41,805 bases of DNA from JAMOAW01 sp039908535. GTDB lineage: Bacteria > Pseudomonadota > Magnetococcia > Magnetococcales > JADFZT01. The stretch lies in NCBI GenBank assembly GCA_039908535.1, contig JAMOAW010000063.1, positions 1 through 41,805 of the forward strand. Direction: 5' to 3'. The notes beneath the pieces were generated by a model. It searched no databases, had not been told where the DNA came from, and was given only the letters and a program-made list of their open reading frames with translations. Of this stretch, positions 17,985 through 25,711 are shown piece after piece. Positions within the stretch are counted from its first letter, which is position 1. The number at the start of each line of letters is the position of its first letter. A program made the translations under genes and the position numbers.

Positions 17985-19552
17985 TGTGGGAAAAACGACT
18001 CCTTTTTTTGACTAAGGAGCGGCTAACCGCTTATCCCTGGCATAAAGGAAGTGTTTCTGGTCCCCCGCGCCGTTTTACGCCTGATGAAGCGGGTTTTTAT
18101 ATCTTGATCGATTTAATTGAAGAAGAGTTTCGCAACCAAACCATTCCCTTTGTATTGGGTTGGGATCGGTGGATTGTTTCCCAACGGCGCAAGGCCAAGG
18201 TCTTTCCAACCACCTCTTTAAGCCACTTGGTCCACCAGGGAAGGGATAAAAACAAAGAAGAGCGACGGGACAGCATTGTTTTGATTTCTGGGATCACCGC
18301 TCCAGAATTGATCCTGCCATGGATAGAAATTATTATCAATAAACAAGCCTCTCTCGCAGGTCTTTACTCTTTGCCGATGACCAGCACTCTATTGTTAAAG
18401 GTCCTTAAATTGCAAACCCCTTCCACGTTGTTGGTGAGTCAACAGAGTGTTGGTGGGATTCGTTTTTCCTATTTTCAGGGCCAGCATTTAAAAATGAGTC
18501 GCATGGCCCAGGTGCCGAATCTACAACCAGAGGCCTATGCTCAACAGGTTCTTTCGGAACTGGAAAAGACCAGAAATTATCTCAACAGCTTGCGTCTTGT
18601 GCCCAGAGACCAATCGCTTCAGGTGGTCATTCTTTCGAGTCCTGCTCTGCTGGATGCCATAAAACCAGTATTACCGGAAAGTGCCACACTCAAATGTCAA
18701 TTTTTATCAGTGGAGGCGTGCGCCGCTAAAACAGGCATCAAAAAAAACATCACCACTCCTTTTAGTGATTCTCTCTTTATTCAACTATTGGGCAAACGTC
18801 CACCAAAAAATCACTATGCCACACTGACCATGATCCGTTTTTTTCTCGTCCGTCGTCTGCGTTTGGCCCTGTATGGGGCCAGCCTCGTAACCTTTTTGAT
18901 TGTCTGTGGACTCAGTTTGGAAAATTTTGTCCAAGGGTGGAAATATCAGCAAGAGCGTACGCAACTAGAGGCGATTTTGGAAGATACGAATAAAAAATAT
19001 CGAAATATTATGGATCAACACATGCCCACCAACATGGATCCAACCGACATTAAAAAAATGGTCTTGTTGCTGGATCAACTACAAGAGCACAAGGATACCC
19101 CACGCAAGGCGATGATTTTAATCAGTCAAGCTTTAGCCAAATATCCCGATATATATATAAAAAAATTTTATTGGTTTGGCCCCGGGAGCACTCAAAACAT
19201 AACGTTTAATAACAATCCCGCTCCCAACACTGGAAAACCCAGTGCAAACTTGCTTCAAAATACCAATATACGTTCCGCTTCTGTTCCATCCCCTTTAAAA
19301 ACAGAATTTAAAACGGTTAGAATCATGGGAAACATGACGAATGCCCATGGCGAGGCCTCTACGGCTTTGATCTCTCTGAACGGTTTTATGGATACCTTAT
19401 TAGCCAATCCCATAGTTGCTCAAGTGACACCAGACCATTTACCCACCCCTTCAGAAAAAAAACAAGTTTGGTCAGGAAAAATATTGAGTCAAGAGGTGAA
19501 GACGGAGGAAGATATGTATTTTTCCATTATTGTAAAGTTTCGATTAAAATGA
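17984..19552 (+). CDS. MshI/PilM-like domain joined to a PilN-like bitopic segment
   Basis: 522 aa. The cytoplasmic N-terminal 285 residues have the spacing and strands of an MshI/PilM-GspL type actin-like domain, though sequence motifs are weak. One membrane span follows at about 293-312 (ALYGASLVTFLIVCGLSL), then a coiled-coil region (QQERTQLEAILEDTNKKY) and a periplasmic alpha/beta part as in PilN/GspL. Such proteins form the inner-membrane alignment subcomplex connecting the ATPase to the secretin. A GTG lies at 17981; the ATG at 17984 is preferred because AAGGTGGG is upstream and it overlaps the mshG stop (TGATG). The assignment rests on gene order and topology more than on residue motifs. 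Confidence 0.75.
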   Translation: MWEKRLLFLTKERLTAYPWHKGSVSGPPRRFTPDEAGFYILIDLIEEEFRNQTIPFVLGWDRWIVSQRRKAKVFPTTSLSHLVHQGRDKNKEERRDSIVLISGITAPELILPWIEIIINKQASLAGLYSLPMTSTLLLKVLKLQTPSTLLVSQQSVGGIRFSYFQGQHLKMSRMAQVPNLQPEAYAQQVLSELEKTRNYLNSLRLVPRDQSLQVVILSSPALLDAIKPVLPESATLKCQFLSVEACAAKTGIKKNITTPFSDSLFIQLLGKRPPKNHYATLTMIRFFLVRRLRLALYGASLVTFLIVCGLSLENFVQGWKYQQERTQLEAILEDTNKKYRNIMDQHMPTNMDPTDIKKMVLLLDQLQEHKDTPRKAMILISQALAKYPDIYIKKFYWFGPGSTQNITFNNNPAPNTGKPSANLLQNTNIRSASVPSPLKTEFKTVRIMGNMTNAHGEASTALISLNGFMDTLLANPIVAQVTPDHLPTPSEKKQVWSGKILSQEVKTEEDMYFSIIVKFRLK

Positions 19553-20187
19553 ACCTCCCCATCTTTATGGAATGGCGCATGGTGCGCACCTCTGGTATCC
19601 TTTTTTTACTCATCCTAGGCCTAGGATCGAGTTTGGTTATTTGGGGGGAACAATATTATACCCTGCAAAAAAAAACGCTCAACAAAACAACTGCTAAGTT
19701 AACGAATATTCAAAAAAAGCTGGATTCTTCATCCGATCTTATAAAAATGGCGAAAATTTTTTATCCACGTCTACAAGATTATGAACGCCGTCATATCCTC
19801 ATCACCAAAGAACCTGACCGTGTGCTCTGGGTGGAGGCTCTTCGAGAGACGGCCAAACGCTTAAATTTAGAGGCTCTAACCTTTGATCTTCAAGAACCCC
19901 GCCTCTATACCCCCTCTTTTGCTATCCACAATGGGAAGAGTGGTGGAGGTCAACTTATGGTGAGCACCATGTTGATCACATCACCTCTCCTGCACGAAGA
20001 GGACCTTTTAGAGATTTTGGACAATTTAGAAGGCCAGGGCGATGGCTTAATGACCGTAGATTCCTGTTTGATCGACCGTATCACCGAAAAAATCAACCCC
20101 TCCTCACCCACCCCTAATCTCTCCATAAAATGTACTATTTTATGGATTACGCTCAACCGGGAGACAACATTAAAGGGAATCAAATAA
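19549..20187 (+). CDS. MshJ/PilO-like inner-membrane protein of the pilus alignment complex
   Basis: 212 aa with a short cytoplasmic start, one membrane span at about residues 12-34 (GILFLLILGLGSSLVIWG), a coiled-coil stretch (LTNIQKKLDSSSDLIKMAK) and a small periplasmic domain. This is the layout of PilO, GspM and MshJ. The ATG at 19549 forms an ATGA overlap with the preceding stop. The frame is open further upstream to 19468, but that portion lies inside the previous gene. Confidence 0.7.
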   Translation: MNLPIFMEWRMVRTSGILFLLILGLGSSLVIWGEQYYTLQKKTLNKTTAKLTNIQKKLDSSSDLIKMAKIFYPRLQDYERRHILITKEPDRVLWVEALRETAKRLNLEALTFDLQEPRLYTPSFAIHNGKSGGGQLMVSTMLITSPLLHEEDLLEILDNLEGQGDGLMTVDSCLIDRITEKINPSSPTPNLSIKCTILWITLNRETTLKGIK

Positions 20188-20819
20188 TGATGGGGATCTC
20201 CTGGATAGATGGTAAAATAGGGGAGAGAAAAAAATGGATTTTGAGATTTCTCCTTGTCTGGTTTTTTTTGCCCATCTCCCATATAACATCTGGATGCGCT
20301 GAGGAGAATGAGACACCATCCCCTTTTAACCGTATATTTACTACCCCTTACGAACGATTTTCCTTAAATGAAGCGCGGCACATGGCGTTATTTCGCAAAT
20401 CAAATCCTAAGGAGGTGGCCACCGGCACCGTTACCTTCGACGGCTTTATTCAGCGTACCCAAGGACCGACCTCATACTGGATCAACCGACAAATGCAAAG
20501 CGATGGAACGAATTTATCTTTGGGGTTTCACGCCATCCCTGGAAAAACAAAAGAGAGGATTCGGATTGAGCGAACAAATAAAGAGGGCCATATTGTGCTG
20601 GAAGCCGGACAAAAATTGGATGAACGCAGTGGTTTGGTGTTGGAACCTTATCAAACCTCTTTAGCCCAACAAGAGGCCTACCAAAAACGACAAGAAGAAA
20701 AACGCCAACAGGCTCTAGCCGCTAAAAAGACCCAGGAGACCCAAAAGGCCAAGGGAGAGGAGAACGTGTTGAATCAAGTAGAATCCTTGATCAATACATC
20801 ACCCAAAAATGGCCAGTAA
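20187..20819 (+). CDS. MshK/PilP-like exported protein
   Basis: 210 aa. A positively charged start is followed by a hydrophobic segment (about residues 17-35) ending in SGC at Cys37, so it is either a lipoprotein with an atypical lipobox or a membrane-anchored protein. The central beta-type segment (TVTFDGFIQRTQGPTSYWIN) resembles MshK/PilP/GspC homology-region proteins that bind the secretin. The C-terminal 60 residues are Gln/Lys/Glu-rich and probably helical. The start ATG overlaps the preceding TAA by one base. Position at the end of an MshL-E-G-I-J series supports the call. Confidence 0.65.
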   Translation: MMGISWIDGKIGERKKWILRFLLVWFFLPISHITSGCAEENETPSPFNRIFTTPYERFSLNEARHMALFRKSNPKEVATGTVTFDGFIQRTQGPTSYWINRQMQSDGTNLSLGFHAIPGKTKERIRIERTNKEGHIVLEAGQKLDERSGLVLEPYQTSLAQQEAYQKRQEEKRQQALAAKKTQETQKAKGEENVLNQVESLINTSPKNGQ

Positions 20820-20840
20820 CCCACAGATAGGAGGCCTGAA

Positions 20841-21614
20841 ATGATCCAAAAAATAGCCACTATTGCGGTTTTTACGGCCTTGGAGGGGGTGCGTAATCGA
20901 TTGATTTGGGTATTGGGGGCAACTCTTTTATCTGGTATAGTGCTCAGCTCTTTTAGCGGTTCAATGGCCGTCACTGAAACACCACAGATTCAATTGGGCG
21001 TGTTGAGCTCTTTTTTGCGTCTGTCCACAGTTCTCTTAATGACTCTTTTTGTGCTGAATAGTCAAGCGCGTGAGTATGAAGATAAGGGATTAGAACTTTT
21101 ATTGGCTCTGCCTGTCCCCCGCAGCGGCTATTATTTTGGCAAACTTTTTGGGTTTGCGCTGTTGGCTGTGCTGGTGGCCCTATGTTGTTCCCTGACGGTG
21201 GCCCTTTTTCAGGCCCCTCTCACGCAAACCTCGCTGTGGGGTCTCTCTCTTTTCTACGAACTCATGCTGGTCATCGCCTTTTGCATGTTTGCTTTTATTG
21301 CCTTTCACCAAGTTCCAGTTGCCTTTATGTTGGTGATGGCTTTTTATGTTTTGGCGCGTAGCATCACCACCATTCAATTGATTGGTCATAGTCCCATCAT
21401 GCCTTCCAGAGATATCTCTCTTCGATTTATCAATCAATTAATTGATTTTATTGCCTATCTCGTACCCTCATTGGATCAGTTTACCCGTGCCCATTGGTTG
21501 ATTTATGGCAGTGGCGATGGGCAAGCCTTGGCAACTGTTTTGGGTCAAGGGAGCATTTATCTCCTGTTAATTTGTTCTGCTTCACTGTTTGATCTCTACC
21601 GGAAAAAAATTTAG
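20841..21614 (+). CDS. ABC-2 type transporter permease without a neighbouring ATPase
   Basis: 257 aa with about six membrane spans and the ABC-2 permease pattern, including the conserved segment SQAREYEDKGLELLLALPVPRSGYYFGKL after the second span (cytoplasmic coupling region; shown split from its flanks). A strong ribosome site (AGGAGG) lies at the expected distance from the ATG. No ATP-binding subunit is encoded next to it; the ATPase at 27625-28395 belongs to a different (FtsX-type) transporter. The substrate is unknown. It is co-oriented with, and 21 bp downstream of, the pilus cluster. Confidence 0.78.
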   Translation: MIQKIATIAVFTALEGVRNRLIWVLGATLLSGIVLSSFSGSMAVTETPQIQLGVLSSFLRLSTVLLMTLFVLNSQAREYEDKGLELLLALPVPRSGYYFGKLFGFALLAVLVALCCSLTVALFQAPLTQTSLWGLSLFYELMLVIAFCMFAFIAFHQVPVAFMLVMAFYVLARSITTIQLIGHSPIMPSRDISLRFINQLIDFIAYLVPSLDQFTRAHWLIYGSGDGQALATVLGQGSIYLLLICSASLFDLYRKKI

Positions 21615-21617
21615 CCC

Positions 21618-22376
21618 ATGCCAAAGATGGCGTTCCCTCCCCGACACTCTCGCCCGACCCAGACACCGTTTCGAGTGCCGCTTAAGGTTGTGTTATTTTT
21701 ATTATTAAGCCTTTGTCTACAAGCTCTCTGGCATGCACACCACCCGCCAACCCAAGCGCAAGTCGAAGATTTATCTGCCCCTCCCTCTCTTGCTGTTTTG
21801 CAATTGGCAAGCATAGGAGAACCTGAGGTTTTATCACGAATTCTCATGTTATGGTTACAAGCGATGTATCATCAATCTGGAGTCAGCCTTTCGTTTAAAG
21901 ATTTAAATATCGACCATGTTTTAATGTGGTTAGACCGCATGTTATCCCTGGATGCTAAAGGTCAATACCCTCTTTTGGCTGCCGCTCGTTTTTTTGCCAA
22001 TGTTCCGGTGGAAAAGAATCAACGCTTGGTAGGTGCCTTTATTTATGAACAATTTTTTAAAGATCCAAACCAACGTTGGCCCTGGTTAGCCCATATGGCC
22101 ATTACGGCGAAACATCGTTTAAATGATCTGCCGTTGGCCCGTAAATATGCCGTTGCCATTGCCAAATATGCCACTGGCCCCCATGTTCCCTCTTGGGCCA
22201 AACAGTTAGAAATTCCCATTTTAGAGGATATGGGAGAGTTAGAGTCGGCCCGGTTGCTCATTGGCGGGTTGATCCAAAGTGGCCAGATTACCGACTCCCA
22301 CGAACTTGTCTTCTTAAATAGCCGCCTCCAAGAGTTGGAAAAAAAGGCCGCCCCTTTGATCACTTTGTCAAAATGA
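21618..22376 (+). CDS. Membrane-anchored helical (TPR-like) protein, function unknown
   Basis: 252 aa. One hydrophobic segment near the N-terminus (VVLFLLLSLCLQALW, about residues 23-37) acts as signal or anchor. The rest is helical with Ala-rich repeats reminiscent of TPR proteins (LLAAARFFANVP, LARKYAVAIAKYA, ESARLLIGGLIQSG). I cannot assign a family. It starts 3 bp after the ABC permease stop and precedes the GT-C-like gene, so the three are probably one transcript. Confidence 0.7.
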   Translation: MPKMAFPPRHSRPTQTPFRVPLKVVLFLLLSLCLQALWHAHHPPTQAQVEDLSAPPSLAVLQLASIGEPEVLSRILMLWLQAMYHQSGVSLSFKDLNIDHVLMWLDRMLSLDAKGQYPLLAAARFFANVPVEKNQRLVGAFIYEQFFKDPNQRWPWLAHMAITAKHRLNDLPLARKYAVAIAKYATGPHVPSWAKQLEIPILEDMGELESARLLIGGLIQSGQITDSHELVFLNSRLQELEKKAAPLITLSK

Positions 22377-22404
22377 AAAAAACTTTATTGGTTCGATTCG
22401 CCTT

Positions 22405-24387
22405 ATGAAAATTTATTTTAAATCCGTGCCTTTTGAGGGGGTGATCTTCTATTTTTTGCTGGGCATGACACTTCTTCTGTTGGGACCAGGATTGAGTGGC
22501 CCATTCATTTTAGATGACATGAGCAATTTAAAGTCTCTCGGAAGTGTTGGCGGAGTTAAAGATTGGAACTCCTTTATTCGTTTCATACTAGGCGGTTTTT
22601 CGGGTCCATCTGGACGCCCCCTCTCTTTACTGAGCTTTATCATGAACGATACAGGTTGGCCGAGCGACCCTTGGATTTTTAAATATACCAATTTATTTTT
22701 ACATTTATTGAATGGGTCGCTCATTTTTTGGTTGATTTTACTTGTCTCACGGGCGATCAGGTTGCCAGAAAAAAAAGCTGCTTTTATTGGGCTCTCTGTG
22801 ACTGGTTTGTGGTTGTGGCATCCGCTCAACATTTCATCGGTACTCTATGTTGTGCAACGCATGAACCAATTGTCCACCCTTTTCACTTTAGCGGGTCTTA
22901 TCCTCTATGTTTCCGGACGCCGCATCCTCTGGTGCCATCCGCTGCAAGGGTATATACGCATGTCGTTGGGGATCGGATTTTGTACCATATTGGCTGTATT
23001 AAGCAAAGAAAATGGTATTCTTCTACCTGGGTTTGCCGTTGTCATAGAAATATTTCTCCTGCGTCACTCTTTATTTGCGAATCAACCGCCATATTGGCGA
23101 CTTTGGTCAAGCATTTTTCTCTATTTACCTCTATTTATCATTGTGAGCTATTTTATTTTCAATTGGGCCAACTTGATGGAAGGGTATGAGGCACGAGATT
23201 TTGGTCTTGGCGAACGTCTACTCACACAAGGTCGGGTGATCACGGATTATATTTTACAAATTGTCGTGCCGAGTATTTCCAGCATGGGGCTATTTCAGGA
23301 TGATTATCCCTTTTCGCGTGGCATTTTAGATCCACCAAGTACGTTAGCCGCCTTGGTGGGGTTGGGAGGCATTGGGGGGATGGCAATCATCATGCGCCGT
23401 CGTCACCCCATGTTTAGTTTCGGTATTTTTTGGTTTTTTACGGGCCATTTATTAGAATCGACATTTCTCCCTTTAGAACTCTATTTTGAACATCGCAATT
23501 ATCTACCGATGGTTGGTTTACTTTGGGCCTTTTGCCATTGGGCCTGGACAGAACCCAATCGCACAAAAGAGCTTTTAATCCGGCCCACTTTAGCCGCTTA
23601 TAGCTTGATGCTGGCCATCATGTGTTGGCAAAATGCCCAATTATGGGGCAGTGCCCCTCTGTTGGCCGAGGCTTGGTCATTGGAAAATCCCGCCTCGGTG
23701 CGGGCACAGCAAAATGCGGCCAACCATTGGAGTACCGCAGGTCGCCCCGAATTGGCACGCAAAAAACTTGAGGGAGCTTTGATCTATCATCCAGATGATT
23801 TAGGTTTGCGTTTGGAAATATTGCAAATGAACTGTCTGACAAAAACCGTCACGCAAAAGGATAAAGAGCAACTATTATTATGGCTACCTAAAGGGCAACA
23901 CTATTCCAATGCAGCTGTTCCTACTCTATTAAAGATCATCGACATGATGGAAAAAAATAATTGCCCTGGATTGTTGCCAACCGATATTGAACAATTTGTC
24001 ACTGGACTTTTACACAATCCCTATTTTTTAAAAAACGACACTGCCGTGAGCAACATTCTTTCCGCCCAAGGCAGACATCATGCCATCAACGGACGGATAG
24101 ACGAGGCCCTACACAGTTATGACCTGGCCAGCCAAAGGTTGCCTGAGAATATCGACTTGCTCCTGATTGAGTCCGATCTGTTGCTCTTTGTCAATCGTTT
24201 TAAAGAGGCAGTGGTTTATCTAGAAAAGGCCCGTTCTCTTGATGAAAATGCGGGAATCCGTCGTTATCTTAGAAAACGAGATATAGATATGATGGAGAAA
24301 AAAATTGTGAATAAATTGCAAAAGGAAATGAAGAACATGATGCCCTCCGGGCAAAAAAAAAATCAAAGGCCAAACCCTGGGGGATGA
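22405..24387 (+). CDS. Polytopic TPR protein resembling TMTC/GT-C O-glycosyltransferases
   Basis: 660 aa. About ten membrane spans occupy residues 1-410, followed by a TPR-type tail (about 420-640). Right after the first span there is an acidic pair in FILDDMSN. GRPLSLLSFIMN and FLHLLNGSLIFW follow. This arrangement is shared with DUF1736/TMTC-like proteins and other GT-C enzymes, whose first-loop Asp is catalytic. The likely role is transfer of a lipid-linked sugar to an exported protein, with the neighbouring pilin system an obvious client (inference). The last 18 residues (about NMMPSGQKKNQRPNPGG) and the stop codon are encoded by hairpin repeat R3, so the C-terminus was probably replaced or extended by the repeat. 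Confidence 0.7.
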   Translation: MKIYFKSVPFEGVIFYFLLGMTLLLLGPGLSGPFILDDMSNLKSLGSVGGVKDWNSFIRFILGGFSGPSGRPLSLLSFIMNDTGWPSDPWIFKYTNLFLHLLNGSLIFWLILLVSRAIRLPEKKAAFIGLSVTGLWLWHPLNISSVLYVVQRMNQLSTLFTLAGLILYVSGRRILWCHPLQGYIRMSLGIGFCTILAVLSKENGILLPGFAVVIEIFLLRHSLFANQPPYWRLWSSIFLYLPLFIIVSYFIFNWANLMEGYEARDFGLGERLLTQGRVITDYILQIVVPSISSMGLFQDDYPFSRGILDPPSTLAALVGLGGIGGMAIIMRRRHPMFSFGIFWFFTGHLLESTFLPLELYFEHRNYLPMVGLLWAFCHWAWTEPNRTKELLIRPTLAAYSLMLAIMCWQNAQLWGSAPLLAEAWSLENPASVRAQQNAANHWSTAGRPELARKKLEGALIYHPDDLGLRLEILQMNCLTKTVTQKDKEQLLLWLPKGQHYSNAAVPTLLKIIDMMEKNNCPGLLPTDIEQFVTGLLHNPYFLKNDTAVSNILSAQGRHHAINGRIDEALHSYDLASQRLPENIDLLLIESDLLLFVNRFKEAVVYLEKARSLDENAGIRRYLRKRDIDMMEKKIVNKLQKEMKNMMPSGQKKNQRPNPGG

Positions 24388-24430
24388 ATCCCCCAGACCC
24401 CCTCTTTCTTTTTATTTTCCCGATACATAA
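24333..24430. repeat. Hairpin repeat cluster R3 (module C plus flanks)
   Basis: It contains the perfect hairpin CTGGGGGATGAATCCCCCAG at 24377-24396 and a flank beginning GAACATGATGCCCTCCGGGC at 24333. The flank and hairpin match, in reverse orientation, 32407-32471 of R5. The right end (24411-24428) matches the inverted left end of module B (TGTATCGG, A-rich). The TGA of the upstream gene lies in the loop of the hairpin. Confidence 0.8.
24377..24416 (+). terminator. Likely intrinsic terminator formed by repeat R3
   Basis: A GC-rich hairpin with 9-bp arms (CTGGGGGAT / ATCCCCCAG) is followed after a C-rich linker by a T-rich tract (TCTTTCTTTTTATTTT). The linker weakens the match to a classic terminator. 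It ends the permease/TPR/GT-C-like transcript. Confidence 0.5.
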
Positions 24431-24442
24431 AGAGATAGATCC

Positions 24443-24471
24443 TTGACAAATCATATTATCTCTTATTAAAT
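24443..24471 (+). promoter_or_regulatory. Sigma70-type promoter for the secreted protein gene
   Basis: A perfect TTGACA at 24443-24448 is followed after exactly 17 bases by TTAAAT at 24466-24471 (4 of 6). It is placed about 50 bp before the ATG at 24523 and just after repeat R3, so the gene is an independent unit. Confidence 0.6.
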
Positions 24472-24522
24472 AAAAAGTTCAAAAAAAACAATCACAACAA
24501 ACCATAACTGGAGCAATTCTGG

Positions 24523-25605
24523 ATGAAAACCATTCCTCTTTTGAGTGCCATGCTATTATGCACTGCGACGCATTCATACGCTGCAAATTCTTGGACCAAT
24601 CATAAAACAGATCATTCTGATAACAGTCAGAAGGCAAGCATGTTACCCACCTTTACAATAGATGGCAATAAATCCGATTGGCAATCGTTTCAACCCCTCT
24701 TTATGGACCCGCAAGGAAATACAATTTGCGACGGCCAAAGTGATATAAAATTTATTTACTACACAACAGACGGTTCTTATGCCTACATCATGGTAGAGAC
24801 CTATGCGCCGCTCAAAAATACCGATACCATCGAAATAAATTTTGACTATAAAGAGGGGCAACACTGCTGCTCAGAATCAACAGCTGATTTACATACCAAT
24901 GTTTCAAAAAATTCCTTCAGTGCTTGGACAGATGAAGATTTAAACGGGACCCTTGAAAATGCATCTGTATCTGGTGTTGTAACGGCATGGGGAGAGGTCT
25001 TTGAAATGAAAATCCCTCTGGCACAATTTGGCAACCCAACACAATTTATGCCTGTTTTTGTCAATACATGGGACTATAATTATAGCAATCTTGAAAATAA
25101 TGGATGCAATCCCGTCGAAATTTCCACAACCATCAAAAGCTGTTGGATTCCTAATGAACTGTTAAAATCAACTTACAATGGTTCCTATTTAAACATACCG
25201 ATGGTTTCTAAAAATGCTGACAATGCCACAGTCAGCAACTTTACCTTTAAAAAGAACTCGAACAATACCTTCTCATTGATTAAAAGCAACAGCACATTCA
25301 ATGGCGTTTGGCAAATCAAATATACCAAAAACGGCGGTGGCACAACAGAAGAATTTCCCATGCATTTTGTTCAATCCCAAAACAACATTTCCATCATTGA
25401 TTCATGTAATCAAGATACAACCCCTGACAAAGGAATGGTACAAGGGAAAAGCTTTTCGACAGTTGTAAACGATGACGGAATGGTCATCGAAGGGAGCCTG
25501 ATTGGGGACGAATTGAGTGGCAAAGTCTTGAGCAATGGTCAAATGATCGGTACCTATACGGGAAAACGAACAGAGAGTTGGATCTGTGATCCAAATAGAA
25601 ATTAA
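24523..25605 (+). CDS. Secreted two-domain beta-rich protein (CBM9/DOMON-like N-terminal domain)
   Basis: 360 aa with a Sec signal peptide (cleavage likely after SYA, about residue 20). The first mature domain (about 40-230) contains FTIDGNKSDWQSF and later SDIKFIYYTTDGSYAYIMVET, the pattern of CBM9-like or related sugar- or heme-binding beta sandwiches found in exported proteins. The second (about 245-350) is a small beta domain with NGVWQIKYTKNGGG and LIGDELSGKVLSNGQMIGTY. Seven or so cysteines in the mature chain suggest disulfides. The ligand is unknown. The gene has its own promoter and terminator between repeats R3 and R4, and its lower GC than flanking genes hints at separate acquisition. 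Confidence 0.7.
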   Translation: MKTIPLLSAMLLCTATHSYAANSWTNHKTDHSDNSQKASMLPTFTIDGNKSDWQSFQPLFMDPQGNTICDGQSDIKFIYYTTDGSYAYIMVETYAPLKNTDTIEINFDYKEGQHCCSESTADLHTNVSKNSFSAWTDEDLNGTLENASVSGVVTAWGEVFEMKIPLAQFGNPTQFMPVFVNTWDYNYSNLENNGCNPVEISTTIKSCWIPNELLKSTYNGSYLNIPMVSKNADNATVSNFTFKKNSNNTFSLIKSNSTFNGVWQIKYTKNGGGTTEEFPMHFVQSQNNISIIDSCNQDTTPDKGMVQGKSFSTVVNDDGMVIEGSLIGDELSGKVLSNGQMIGTYTGKRTESWICDPNRN

Positions 25606-25611
25606 AAATTA

Positions 25612-25705
25612 AAGGCCAAACCCTGGGGGATGAATCCCCCAGGCCACCTCTTTTTTTTTAAGAACTGACAATCAAAACCTTGGGGGGGCGGTTCTCGGCT
25701 TTTCC
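25612..25705. repeat. Hairpin repeat cluster R4 (module C plus degenerate half of module B)
   Basis: Module C here (AAAGGCCAAACC followed by CTGGGGGATGAATCCCCCAG at 25623-25642) is identical to that in R3. At about 25678-25700 there is TTGGGGGGGCGGTTCTC, one arm and the loop of module B in reverse orientation with the second arm decayed. It fills the convergent gap between the secreted protein gene and the ABC permease gene. Confidence 0.75.
25623..25661 (+). terminator. Intrinsic terminator after the secreted protein gene
   Basis: A 9-bp GC-rich stem (25623-25642) is followed by CCACC and a run of nine to ten T residues. It is formed by repeat module C, 18 bp after the stop codon. Confidence 0.6.
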
Positions 25706-25711
25706 CATCCT

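Noticed and set aside
22728..23189. Rightward 153-codon frame in a different phase within the GT-C-like gene
   Set aside because: The main frame carries the hydrophobic spans and TMTC-like motifs; the overlapping frame is Cys/His-rich shadow sequence.
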